A DNA stretch of 14,390 nucleotides, taken from NCBI GenBank assembly GCA_964621645.1, contig CAZUMH010000090.1, positions 1-14,390 on the forward strand, given 5' to 3'. Positions 6,107 to 13,777 of the stretch are shown here, one piece after another. How positions within the stretch are numbered: position 1 is the first letter of the stretch; every line of letters starts with the position of its first letter. The notes under the pieces were generated by a model that saw only the letters and a list, made by a program, of their open reading frames with translations, had not been told where the DNA came from and made no database searches. Both the position numbers and the translations under genes were made by a program. Source of the stretch: CAZUMH01 sp964621645. Its GTDB lineage: Bacteria > Zhuqueibacterota > QNDG01 > JAGLOF01.

Positions 6107-7927
6107 TCAGGTTATCTCACGATCAAGCCTTGAAAGAATCCGGCCGCAGTTATGAAGGAATTTCTTCATTTGTTCCATATCGGCCGAGGCGGGAGCGAAT
6201 CTCTGTCTGTCGCACGTATCCAGACAGTCAATGACCGCCGAGATCGTTTCCTGAGTGACGTTCCTCTTCCTCAGGTGGCTTCTGATCTCATCACGTACAA
6301 GCCCAGCCTCCGGGAGGTTGAGTTTGTCGGCCAGGAAACCCATCAGGGCTCTGCTGACTTCGGTATAGAACTCTTTCTCATTTCCTCCGGAGAGACAGTT
6401 ACGTGCTCGAGCCAGCTGTTTCCGCGCCGCCCGTCCGGCCCGCCGCTTCCGGGCATACGCCAGATCACTGGCCAGGCGGTCCCGATGACGGCGATAGAGA
6501 AAAGCTCCTGACAGCAGCGGCAGGGGGAAGAGCAGCACGATCCAGAAAAAGAGTCCTGTTAGAGGGGGACGGTCTATTGGGAAGAAATCACTATCTTCGG
6601 TCTTGATAAAACGGATGTCTTGGCCCAGCAGCTGCACCTCCTCTTTGGAGAGGCCGGACGGGCGCGCGGTTTCTGAATCGGTCCCTTTCTTTACCCGCAA
6701 ATCATATCCCCTGCCCCGCAGGATTTTATAAGAAGCCGAGACAGGATCAAAAACGCTCAGACTCACCGGCTCTATTTTCCTGTTTCCGGCGGCACGCGGC
6801 ACCAGCACCCATTCAAAGATCTTGCTGCCCGATATGGATGATTCCCCCCGTTCCACCGTCAACTTATCGTCCTGAGGATATACCTCGAAATCAGCAGGAA
6901 AGGAAACTTCCGGTTTGGGAAGGGTCTTGAGATTTCCCTCCCCTTCCACCTTGATCCGGTAGGTAACCGCCTCGTTGGTACTGAGGTCTGTTTTAACCAG
7001 CTCAGTGCTCAGCTGCAGCCGGCCCACCACACCGCTGAAACCAGCGGGACGCCCCTCCTGAGGCAGTTCGATCACCTGGACAGAAAGAGCTTTTGACTGC
7101 ACCCTTTTACTGACGGTTCTGCCGAACATGTCATTGTTGAAGAAATCATCAAAAATATCATTGGATCTGCTGCGCACCCGAACATTGCAGTTCAACTGCA
7201 GGGGATCTAGCCTTTTCTTACCGGCCGACATGGGGAAAATCGCCATCTTCCTGATGACCGCGGCCGTGTAGCGCTTTCCGTTGATTACCTGGGAATAGGT
7301 CCGGGGGGAACGTCCCAGCGGGTATTCCTCCACCCAGAAACCGGTGGTCTGGGGCTGATCCATGATCTCGAAAGAAGACACATTAACCCTGGTGTAAATT
7401 GTATAAGTGACAATCACCGGTTCATTGACGAACACTTTCTCCTTGCTGGCCGAAACAGAGAGGAAGAGATCGGTGTCTCCGATCTGGCCGGCGTCCGCGC
7501 CTGGACCCGGGGGCCGGGCCTGCTGGGTCACGGGAGGCTGAGACGAAGGGGATACGGTTATCTGGAGAGGATCGGTACTGTACGTCTTGCCGCCCGCTTT
7601 CACCTGTATCGGTCCGATGCTGAACATGCCGCTCTTGACTGCCTGATACTGAAAGGTTAAAATACGGGAGAAAGACGTCTTGCCGTTGATCCACTGCATG
7701 TTCTGGGAAGAACTGCTCCCCAGGAAGACGGCGAATTGATCCAGAGAGGGTGGACTCGCATCGGCGCTCTGGGCTTCTGACCCGGATATTTCCACCATGA
7801 GAGAGAACTGTTGGTTCAACCCAACCGAGGTACGATCCAGATAACTCTTTACCTGGATATCCTCAGCCCGTGCCGACACCGTAAGTAGGATTCCAACCAG
7901 CAGATAGTGTATCTTTCTATTCATCAT
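6107..7927 (-). CDS. batD: BatD: exported Ig-like membrane-anchored protein
   Basis: A 606-residue BatD-family (oxygen tolerance) protein. Residues 1-21 are a signal peptide ending SARA. The next roughly 430 residues form a beta-rich periplasmic part, with repeated phrases typical of the family such as LTFQYQAVKSGMFSIGPI, VNEPVIVTYTIYTR and YRIKVEGEGNLKTLPKPEV. One membrane helix lies at about 455-478, followed by a cytoplasmic tail of about 125 residues that is basic and helical (ARKQLARARNCL..., FYTEVSRALMGFLADKLNLP). AGGAG at 7934-7938 lies 6 nt before the first of two ATGs. The gene is 21 bp after batC. BatD is thought to act with the VWA proteins BatA and BatB in the envelope. A shorter BatD-like protein is encoded upstream, so the locus has two. 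Family assignment is strong, mechanism unknown. Confidence 0.92.
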   Translation of the reverse strand: MMNRKIHYLLVGILLTVSARAEDIQVKSYLDRTSVGLNQQFSLMVEISGSEAQSADASPPSLDQFAVFLGSSSSQNMQWINGKTSFSRILTFQYQAVKSGMFSIGPIQVKAGGKTYSTDPLQITVSPSSQPPVTQQARPPGPGADAGQIGDTDLFLSVSASKEKVFVNEPVIVTYTIYTRVNVSSFEIMDQPQTTGFWVEEYPLGRSPRTYSQVINGKRYTAAVIRKMAIFPMSAGKKRLDPLQLNCNVRVRSRSNDIFDDFFNNDMFGRTVSKRVQSKALSVQVIELPQEGRPAGFSGVVGRLQLSTELVKTDLSTNEAVTYRIKVEGEGNLKTLPKPEVSFPADFEVYPQDDKLTVERGESSISGSKIFEWVLVPRAAGNRKIEPVSLSVFDPVSASYKILRGRGYDLRVKKGTDSETARPSGLSKEEVQLLGQDIRFIKTEDSDFFPIDRPPLTGLFFWIVLLFPLPLLSGAFLYRRHRDRLASDLAYARKRRAGRAARKQLARARNCLSGGNEKEFYTEVSRALMGFLADKLNLPEAGLVRDEIRSHLRKRNVTQETISAVIDCLDTCDRQRFAPASADMEQMKKFLHNCGRILSRLDREIT

Positions 7928-7948
7928 CTCTTTCTCCTGGAAGCCTCC

Positions 7949-8737
7949 CTACCAGTCTTTCCGCACCCGGGTCGTCCCCTGAGTCTTCACTCGCCGAGCC
8001 AGCTTGTCCTTGTGGTTCTCCTTGAGAGCGTCAAGAAGCTGCTGGGCCTGTTCCTTGGACATCTCTTTCTTATCAGCCTGACCAGCCCGTTGCTCATCCT
8101 GCTTGCGATTTTGCTGCTGTTTCTCTTGAGCGGATTGTTTGTCCTGTTCCTGCTGCTTCTGCTGATCGTTCTTCCCCTTATCACCCTGGCTCTTCTGATC
8201 CTGTTGTTCCTGTTGCCCCTGGTCCTTTTTATCCTGATTATTCCCGGAATTTTGCCGCTGTTGCTGCTGGTTCTGCTGCTGATTCTTTTGATTCTGCGGA
8301 GAAGAATTATCTTTTAGCTTGTTACGAACAAACTCCAGGTTGAATTTGGCATCCTCGTCGTCGGGATTAATTTTCAGGGCCTTGGTGTACGCATCGATCG
8401 CCTCGGGCAGCTTCCCCTGGCGGTAAAGCGTATTGCCCAGATTATAATAGGTTTCAGCCTGCAGAAGCGGATCTTCCGTGCTGAGACTCTTCTGGTAATT
8501 TTCCATGGCCTTGTCAAACGAGCTTTTTTTGTAAAGGGCCGCCCCCATATTGTAGTGGAGCACAGGTGATGCGGGATCCCCGAGAAGCGCGTCCTGATAC
8601 TTGTTGGCAGCTTCGTCATACTTCTGTTCTTGAAAGGCTTTATTCCCGTCGGCCACTCTGCGCCTGGTAGACTGGGCCGCTGCCTGCAAGGCAAAGAACA
8701 GAATCAGCAACAGGATGTAAAACATCTTAATTCTCAT
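7949..8737 (-). CDS. batC: BatC: exported TPR protein with Gln-rich tail
   Basis: A 262-residue periplasmic scaffold-like protein. Signal peptide 1-21 (LLLLILFFALQAAA) is followed by about three TPR units (24-57, 58-91, 95-128; for example TYYNLGNTLYRQGKLPEAIDAYTKAL). Residues about 146-221 are a low-complexity stretch of Gln, Asn, Lys, Asp and Glu. The end returns to a helical segment, MSKEQAQQLLDALKENHKDK, and stops in RVRKDW. The MSKEQA..LLDAL segment and KDW ending are shared by many BatC proteins, so the C-terminus looks intact and perhaps a docking site. ATG overlaps the batB stop in ATGA and has only a weak ribosome site of its own, so translation is probably coupled to batB. Family assignment is firm. 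Confidence 0.9.
   Translation of the reverse strand: MRIKMFYILLLILFFALQAAAQSTRRRVADGNKAFQEQKYDEAANKYQDALLGDPASPVLHYNMGAALYKKSSFDKAMENYQKSLSTEDPLLQAETYYNLGNTLYRQGKLPEAIDAYTKALKINPDDEDAKFNLEFVRNKLKDNSSPQNQKNQQQNQQQQRQNSGNNQDKKDQGQQEQQDQKSQGDKGKNDQQKQQEQDKQSAQEKQQQNRKQDEQRAGQADKKEMSKEQAQQLLDALKENHKDKLARRVKTQGTTRVRKDW
8075..8302 (-). repeat. Low-complexity Gln/Asn/Lys-coding stretch in batC
   Basis: About 76 codons here are dominated by CAG/CAA, AAC/AAT, AAG/AAA and GAC/GAT. The run separates the TPR domain from the conserved C-terminal helix. Repeats of this sort can change length between strains. Read on the other strand it gives a long Leu-rich open frame, which is a by-product. Confidence 0.75.
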
Positions 8738-9768
8738 TTCAAAAATCGCCCTTTCCAGGTTTTATCCATACGACGCCGCTCCGGAAGGAAAAGTTCCACC
8801 ATGAGCAGCAGCAGCGCCAGGCCTAGAAGAAATTGGAAACGATCTTCAAACTGGGCGAATTGACGCGAAGCCAGGTTCTTTTTCTCCATAGCGCTGATAT
8901 CATCGTAGATCTTCCCCAGCTCCACCTCTCCGGGTGAAGCGCGGTAGTACTTTCCTCCCGTTTCCAATGCTATTTTTTCCAGGGTCACCTCATCCAGCTT
9001 GGTCATCACCACCTGACCCTGCTCGTCTTTCTTAAATCCGCTTCTGTTGCCGGTTGCATCGATAACGGGGATGGGCACCCCTTCGGGCGATCCCAATCCA
9101 ACTGTGTAAACGATCACTCCCTGTTTGGCCGCCTCCTGGGCCGCCTTGAGCGGTTCTCCTTCGTGATCCTCTCCGTCGGTGATGAGGATGAGGATCTTGT
9201 GTTTTCTCTCCTTCTCTTCGAAGGCGGCCGCGGATGTTTGGATGGCCAGGGCCAGGGCTGTTCCCGGCACCGGGATGATATCCGGCGTCAGCGCCGCCAG
9301 AAACATCCGGGCCGCTCCGTAATCCAGTGTCAGGGGGCACTGGACAAAGGCCCGTCCCGCAAAGGCAACTAATCCCACCCGGTCTCCTTCCAGACGATCA
9401 ATCAGAGTGGATATTTCATGTTTGGCCTTCTCCAGCCGGTTCGGTTTTATATCCTCGGCCAGCATTGAGGCGGAAACATCCAGGGCGATGATGATATCCT
9501 GTCCTTCCCGCTTCACGTTAAGCAGCCGCGTGCCCAACTGGGGCCGGGCCAGGGTTATAATAAGAAGAGTCAGGGTGATAAGGAGCAGGAACTCCTTCCA
9601 GGCCCGCCGGGAGCGGCTCACCGAGCTCGAAAGTTTTTCCACCAGTTCCTTTGATCCGAACCGGTTCAGCGCCCGCCGCCGCTGCCGGGCCGCATAGATG
9701 AAAAAAATCCCCAGCAACGGTACGAGAACAAGCAGGTAGAGCAATTCTGTGTTAGCAAATCGAAACAT
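8734..9768 (-). CDS. batB: BatB: membrane-anchored VWA protein
   Basis: A 344-residue inner-membrane protein (start chosen at ATG 9766-9768). Two N-terminal helices (about 9-24 and 60-75, the second ending in the family phrase ITLARPQLG) precede a VWA domain of about 90-290, and a third helix lies at about 313-328. The metal-ion site is complete: DVSAS (97-101), T170 in PGTALA, and TDGED with D198. The VWA domain also has FAGRAFVQCPLTLDYGA, shared with BatA. The frame stays open to an ATG at 9828, but that would add 20 residues unlike the family (MPKACVESLT...) and has no ribosome site. The chosen ATG is preceded by GGGTGG and begins MFRFANTELLYLL, typical for the family. The stop overlaps batC in ATGA. 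It is probably a paralogue and partner of BatA. Confidence 0.93.
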   Translation of the reverse strand: MFRFANTELLYLLVLVPLLGIFFIYAARQRRRALNRFGSKELVEKLSSSVSRSRRAWKEFLLLITLTLLIITLARPQLGTRLLNVKREGQDIIIALDVSASMLAEDIKPNRLEKAKHEISTLIDRLEGDRVGLVAFAGRAFVQCPLTLDYGAARMFLAALTPDIIPVPGTALALAIQTSAAAFEEKERKHKILILITDGEDHEGEPLKAAQEAAKQGVIVYTVGLGSPEGVPIPVIDATGNRSGFKKDEQGQVVMTKLDEVTLEKIALETGGKYYRASPGEVELGKIYDDISAMEKKNLASRQFAQFEDRFQFLLGLALLLLMVELFLPERRRMDKTWKGRFLK

Positions 9769-9771
9769 AAA

Positions 9772-9777
9772 CCACCC
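9772..9777 (-). promoter_or_regulatory. Ribosome-binding site that decides the batB start
   Basis: Minus-strand GGGTGG lies 3 nt before the ATG at 9766-9768. The upstream in-frame ATG at 9828 has no purine-rich sequence before it, which favours the shorter protein. Confidence 0.5.
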
Positions 9778-9841
9778 GTAAGGACGCCTTGATCCCGGTG
9801 TCAAAGATTCGACGCAAGCTTTCGGCAATAATCGTATTTAA

Positions 9842-9871
9842 CCGGAGGAAACAGCTCATGGAATCCTCCGG
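9842..9871. repeat. Hairpin enclosing the batA stop codon
   Basis: CCGGAGGA (9842-9849) and TCCTCCGG (9864-9871) are exact inverted copies around a 14-nt loop. The loop contains the batA stop codon (9856-9858). In the minus-strand transcript the hairpin begins in the last batA codons and ends about 70 nt before batB. It is followed by TTAAATACG rather than a T-run, so it is not a standard terminator. An RNA-stability or translation-tuning role is possible. Confidence 0.55.
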
Positions 9872-10848
9872 AACAGGGTACGGTCAAGGAGTATCTCCAG
9901 TAAGAGAAGTAATGCGGCCAGCCCCGCCAGATAGAAAAAAAGCTCTGAATAGCGGGTATATTCCTTCACTTTGATCTCCGTCTTTTCCAGGGAATTGATT
10001 TCCTTGTAGATGGATTCAAGGCTCTGCCGGTCCGTGGCCCGGAAGTAGCGCCCTCCGGTAATGTCGGCGATCTTTTTCAGACTGGTCTCATCGATGTCCA
10101 CCTTGACCGGCACGTATCGCTTGCCGAAGAAGGGATCCTGTACCGGATACATCGCCTGACCCCGGGTGCCCGCTCCGATTGTGTAGATACGGATCCCCAG
10201 CGCCTGGGCCGCCTGGGCCGCGGTTAAGGGATCTATTTCCCCCCGGTTGTTGCGTCCGTCGGTAAGAGCAATGATTATCTTCGATTCAGCCTTGCTGGAA
10301 CGGAGCCGGTTGATGGCCGTCGCCAGCCCCATGCCGATAGCGGTGCCGTCCTCGATCATCCCTGTCTCAATCTCATCCAGAAAGCTGAGCAGTACGCTGT
10401 AATCCAGGGTAAGGGGACATTGGGTGTACCCCTGGGCCGCGAAAACAACCATGCCGATCCGGTCGCTTTCCCTGGCCTTGATAAACTCCGCGGCTACCTG
10501 CTTTGCCGCTTCGAGCCGGTTGGGTTTGATATCTTCCGCCCGCATGGAGGTAGATACGTCCAGGGCTAGGATGATATCGATGCCCCTGGTGCTGACCTCT
10601 TCTTCCTTCACCCCGGACTGGGGACGGGCCAGAGCGATGATAAGCAGCGCTAACACCGCCAGTCTCAGGGAAAAGAGGATGAAGAGAGGACGTTGACTGG
10701 CTGATATGCCGGCCTTTTTAATATATCCCAGATTAGAGTAGGTCAGGGTGGCCGGACGGCCGGCCCTGCCGCGCAGACGGTACCAGACAGCCAGAGGCAG
10801 TAATAGGAGAAGAAACAGCAGATAGGGATCGGCGAATCTGATCATCAT
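9856..10848 (-). CDS. batA: BatA: membrane-anchored VWA protein
   Basis: A 330-residue inner-membrane protein with two N-terminal helices (about 8-23 and 55-75, ending ALARPQSG), a VWA domain of about 88-290 and a C-terminal helix of about 307-324. The MIDAS motif is complete: DVSTS (97-101), T169 in DGTAIGMG, and TDGRNN with D197. VFAAQGYTQCPLTLDYSVLLSFL parallels BatB, so the two arose by duplication. Between them the VWA domains can bind metal and probably a partner protein such as BatD. Two ATGs start the gene; GGAGG (10856-10860) is 7 nt before the first. The start overlaps the preceding gene in ATGA. The gap to batB is 87 nt, the longest inside the operon, and contains the hairpin around the stop codon. 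Confidence 0.93.
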   Translation of the reverse strand: MMIRFADPYLLFLLLLLPLAVWYRLRGRAGRPATLTYSNLGYIKKAGISASQRPLFILFSLRLAVLALLIIALARPQSGVKEEEVSTRGIDIILALDVSTSMRAEDIKPNRLEAAKQVAAEFIKARESDRIGMVVFAAQGYTQCPLTLDYSVLLSFLDEIETGMIEDGTAIGMGLATAINRLRSSKAESKIIIALTDGRNNRGEIDPLTAAQAAQALGIRIYTIGAGTRGQAMYPVQDPFFGKRYVPVKVDIDETSLKKIADITGGRYFRATDRQSLESIYKEINSLEKTEIKVKEYTRYSELFFYLAGLAALLLLLEILLDRTLFRRIP

Positions 10849-11882
10849 GAGCCCGCCTCCTCCGTCTCTTCTGCAGAGACAGGCTCCCTCAGTTCCTTTT
10901 GTTCTTCCGGATCGGACTCGGGTTCCGGTTCCGGCAGCACAATCCTGGTGCGTTCCACGATATTCCGGGCCGTGTCCCAGGCGGCGTGATGCGCCTCTAT
11001 CCCGGGGAGAAACTTGGCGAATTTCACCAGATCAGCGGCAGTGAAGAAATCTCTGAACAGACCGAGATCTTCTTCCTCGACCACTTCCGGTTCCAACCGT
11101 TCCAGCACTTCCTCGCTGGTCATTTCCATGGCCGGCACGAAATAACGGCCTTCGATATAACGACGGATAGTTTCCGAGAGCCGTATATAATACGCAACCA
11201 CCTCTCCCTTGCGCCACAGTTCTTCCTGACGCAGCCGTTCCAGTTCCTCCAGAGCCACTTCATGGGGCGGTCTTTTCACCTCGGGACGCGAGGGGAGAAT
11301 CCCCTTGCCCGCCTTCCAGCGCCGGTAGAGTATGATCCCCGTTACGGCCAGAAGTACGATAAACAAAGCCCCGCCCAGAATGAGCAGAAGCCGGCGGTAA
11401 TCGGAAGGGATGTCCCGCGGCGGTTTGATGTCCCGGATGTCACCGGCCTCGCTGGCCTTCATGCTCTCGACCGTGATGTCAATGGCATCAGTGGAAATCT
11501 GACTGAAGGCCGAATCGGCGGCGTTTTTGTAGTACACCGTGACCGGAGGGATAGTAAATTGCCCCGTGAAAAAGGCAGTGATTTTATAACTGGCCTGATG
11601 CTCGATTATCGCACCATTCTTGCGGGGTTCGTCCAGAGAGTAATCGCGGATTTCAAATCCACCCAGGTTCGCCGCCGGTCCGGGCATCTCCACCTGCACC
11701 GAATCGGGATGGGTGACCTGGATGGTATAGGTGATCAGATCACCGATGGTAATCTTGGAGCGATCAACCGAGGAAGAGACCGAGACCCCTCTTTCACCGG
11801 CCGCCCGGGCTGTGAAGGGCAGGGCGGCGAACAAAAAAAGGAGGATGTATTTACTTGACTTTATCATCATATATTTGCACAT
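10845..11882 (-). CDS. Short BatD-like (DUF4381-like) membrane protein
   Basis: A 345-residue protein with signal peptide 1-27 (ILLFLFAALPFTARA), a single beta-rich periplasmic domain of about 31-140 (SSSVDRSKITIGDLITYTIQV and YKITAFFTGQFTIPPVTVYY resemble one BatD repeat), and a membrane helix at about 164-186. The cytoplasmic helical part of about 205-312 (EVALEELERLRQEELWRKG, YYIRLSETIRRYIEGRYFVPAMEMTSEEVL) precedes an acidic Glu/Pro tail (about 316-345). The same layout, with fewer Ig-like units, is seen in BatD. Proteins like this often precede BatA in MoxR/Bat loci. The first ATG overlaps the lipoprotein gene by 32 nt and has no strong ribosome site; ATGs at codons 5 and 6 are alternatives. 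The stop overlaps batA in ATGA. Role presumably as adaptor between the ATPase/VWA parts and the periplasm; that is inference. Confidence 0.82.
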   Translation of the reverse strand: MCKYMMIKSSKYILLFLFAALPFTARAAGERGVSVSSSVDRSKITIGDLITYTIQVTHPDSVQVEMPGPAANLGGFEIRDYSLDEPRKNGAIIEHQASYKITAFFTGQFTIPPVTVYYKNAADSAFSQISTDAIDITVESMKASEAGDIRDIKPPRDIPSDYRRLLLILGGALFIVLLAVTGIILYRRWKAGKGILPSRPEVKRPPHEVALEELERLRQEELWRKGEVVAYYIRLSETIRRYIEGRYFVPAMEMTSEEVLERLEPEVVEEEDLGLFRDFFTAADLVKFAKFLPGIEAHHAAWDTARNIVERTRIVLPEPEPESDPEEQKELREPVSAEETEEAGS

Positions 11883-12831
11883 CTTCGCTCTTGATCATCC
11901 TTTGCAGCAGATCGCTGTAGGCTTTCTGTTGCCGCTCCCGGGTCAAATCCTGCGCCGCCTCTTCCGCTGCCTCCTGGAAAGATTTCTGACGGCTTTTTTC
12001 AGCTCCATCCTTCACCACGTAACGATCTTTATGAGCCTGGTAATAAAGCTTCACATCATCAGGTGTCACGTTCATGCTCTGACTTATTTGCGCTGCCAGA
12101 TATTTCTGCACCATCAGGCTCTTCTTCGCTTCAAAAGCTCCTGCAATAACCTCCTTGTCCTGATCCAGTCCCTGCCTCTTGGCTGCCTCATAGAAAAGCT
12201 CGGTGGCGACCAGCTGCTGCAGGAACTGCAGCCGGGCCTCTCTGCCGGAAATATCCTTTTGGATTGATTCCGGCAGCTGTTTGATCCGGAAATCCAGGTC
12301 GCCGCTGGTGATCTCTTTCTGCCCAACCCTGGCCAGCACCTCCCCCGGACGGTTTTCTTCCCCTTCAGGCTGGTTCAGGCGGGTCGCTTCATCCAGAGCC
12401 TGTTTGGCATCGGCAGACCGTCCCAGTCTCTCCATGCAGGCCACAATCTGTTTGTCCGCCTTTTCACGAAGATCGCTTTCCGGAAACAAATGTTTCACCC
12501 GCAGGTAGCCGGCCAGGGCCTTCTGGTAATCGTGCAGCCGCTCGAAATAGATATCGGCGATGGTAAAGTTGATGCTGGCCCGTTCCTGAGCCTTGACCGG
12601 ATAGTAATCCAGGTAATGCTGATATTCTTCGATGGCCTCCTGGTAAAGATCCCGGTTGTAAAGAGCGTTGGCGTATTCCCTGATCTTCTCCGCCGGCAGC
12701 TGGGACGCGGACTTACGGGAACAGCCGGCCGCCAGGATCAGAATACATCCCGCCAGGACCGGGACAGCCAGCGCTGGATTAATTCTTTTAGTTTTTTTTA
12801 TCAGCGCTGCATTGCTTGCATCATGCTTCAT
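11851..12831 (-). CDS. Lipoprotein: TPR-like region joined to a SurA-like chaperone segment without parvulin domain
   Basis: A 326-residue exported protein. Residues 20-36 are hydrophobic and end in AAGC (C37), with a second and closer lipobox match, LAGC (C29), inside the core; either Cys could carry lipid. Residues about 46-150 look like YfiO/TPR repeats (YANALYNRDLYQEAIEEYQHYL, DYQKALAGYLRVKHLFPESD). From about 163 the sequence resembles the N-terminal segment of SurA/PpiC-type chaperones: VLARVGQKEITSGDLDFRIKQLP, LQQLVATELFYEAAKRQGLDQD, VTPDDVKLYYQAHKDRY. Helices typical of the end of such proteins follow at 284-315. The parvulin isomerase domain that normally lies between them is absent. 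GAGG (12838-12841) lies 6 nt before ATG. The gene sits 20 bp after the DUF58 gene. A periplasmic folding helper for the Bat proteins is a reasonable inference, not shown. Confidence 0.8.
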   Translation of the reverse strand: MKHDASNAALIKKTKRINPALAVPVLAGCILILAAGCSRKSASQLPAEKIREYANALYNRDLYQEAIEEYQHYLDYYPVKAQERASINFTIADIYFERLHDYQKALAGYLRVKHLFPESDLREKADKQIVACMERLGRSADAKQALDEATRLNQPEGEENRPGEVLARVGQKEITSGDLDFRIKQLPESIQKDISGREARLQFLQQLVATELFYEAAKRQGLDQDKEVIAGAFEAKKSLMVQKYLAAQISQSMNVTPDDVKLYYQAHKDRYVVKDGAEKSRQKSFQEAAEEAAQDLTRERQQKAYSDLLQRMIKSEDVQIYDDKVK

Positions 12832-12851
12832 CGTAATCCTCAGGTAACCGG

Positions 12852-13730
12852 TCAGCGGAAGCGGCGGGCCCGCTTCCGGAAAAATTCAATTAATGGTTCT
12901 ATATAGGACTTATCCGTTCGTATCTCAATGGAATCAACATTGATTGACTTGAACAGACGATCCCGTTCACTTTGCGCGGTCCCGGCCTGGGATGCAAAAA
13001 GACGCCGCACTCTCGCGTCGCCGCTGTTAAGGAGAACCACCTCGCCGCTTTCCGAATCCTCCAGCTGGATATAGCCCACATCGGGCAGTTCCAGTTCGCG
13101 GGGATCAACAATGTTAACAGCCACGACGTCATGCTTGCCGTTGGTGATGCGCAGCGCCTTCTCAAAACCAGTCGCGATGAAATCAGAAATAAGAAAGACC
13201 ACACTGCGGCGGCGCACCACCCGGTTGAGGTAATCCAGCGCCAGGGAGATATCCGTCTTCTTCTCTTCCGGCTTAAAATAGAGCAGTTCCCGCAGCAGAC
13301 GGAGCACATGGGTCTTGCCCTTGCGGGGCGGAATGAATTTCTCGATCTTGTCGGTGAAGATAATTAATCCGACTTTATCGTTGTTTTTAATAGCAGAAAA
13401 AGCGAGCAGGGCGCAGATCTCCACCCCGATCTCACCCTTCATCTGCTGAAAGGTTCCGAACTCGCCGGAAGAACTGGCATCAACCATGAGCATTACGGTG
13501 AGCTCCCGCTCTTCCTCGAAAATCTTGACAAAGGGATGTCCGTAGCGGGCCGTGACGTTCCAGTCGATGCTGCGGATATCGTCGCCCACCTGGTATTCCC
13601 GCACCTCGCTGAACTCCATGCCTCTTCCCTTGAAAACGGAATGGTACTCGCCGGAAAAGACGTCGTTCACCAGGGCCCGGGTGGTAATCTCAAGTCTGCG
13701 TACTTTTTTTAGAATTTCCTTGGGAATCAT
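12852..13730 (-). CDS. DUF58 VWA-like protein partnered with MoxR
   Basis: A 292-residue cytoplasmic protein with no signal peptide or helix. The DUF58 core is VFKGRGMEFSEVREYQVGDD (32-51), then IRSIDWNVTARYGHPFVKIFEEERE (52-76). The following VWA-like part has MVDASSS with D84, S86 and S88, T159 in KKTDISLAL, and ISDF with D183, so a full metal site is present. It ends in the basic tail RKRARRFR. DUF58 proteins are regularly encoded next to MoxR ATPases and are thought to be their substrates or adaptors. ATG 13728-13730 has a poor ribosome site; an in-frame stop lies 27 nt upstream, so no longer start exists. The gap from moxR is 47 nt. The last codons form a strong inverted repeat (12856-12878). 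Confidence 0.92.
   Translation of the reverse strand: MIPKEILKKVRRLEITTRALVNDVFSGEYHSVFKGRGMEFSEVREYQVGDDIRSIDWNVTARYGHPFVKIFEEERELTVMLMVDASSSGEFGTFQQMKGEIGVEICALLAFSAIKNNDKVGLIIFTDKIEKFIPPRKGKTHVLRLLRELLYFKPEEKKTDISLALDYLNRVVRRRSVVFLISDFIATGFEKALRITNGKHDVVAVNIVDPRELELPDVGYIQLEDSESGEVVLLNSGDARVRRLFASQAGTAQSERDRLFKSINVDSIEIRTDKSYIEPLIEFFRKRARRFR
12856..12878. repeat. GC-rich hairpin at the end of the DUF58 gene
   Basis: CGGAAGCGG (12856-12864) and CCGCTTCCG (12870-12878) pair as a 9-bp stem with a 5-nt loop. It lies in the codons for the FRKRARRFR tail, directly before the stop codon (12852-12854) and the ribosome site of the lipoprotein gene. There is no T-run. Arg-rich coding sequence alone could produce it. 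Confidence 0.45.
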
Positions 13731-13777
13731 GAACAGCCACTGTGATTCTGATAATGGTTATGGCTCCGCCCTCTGCA

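Noticed and set aside
7907..8317. A plus-strand Leu-rich frame that looks like a membrane protein
   Set aside because: It is the reverse reading of the Gln codons (CAG/CAA) in the batC tail, which become Leu codons.
9799..9804. Minus-strand TTGACA in the batA-batB gap as an internal -35 box
   Set aside because: No convincing -10 element lies about 17 nt downstream (TACGGG is poor).
9769..9828. Longer batB start at ATG 9826-9828
   Set aside because: The extra 20 residues are unlike family N-termini and no ribosome site precedes them, whereas the internal ATG has both.
10899..11858. A 319-codon open frame on the plus strand opposite the short BatD-like gene
   Set aside because: It is the antisense of a clear family member with signal peptide and helix, it has no recognisable domain, and GC-rich third positions often leave the mirrored frame open.
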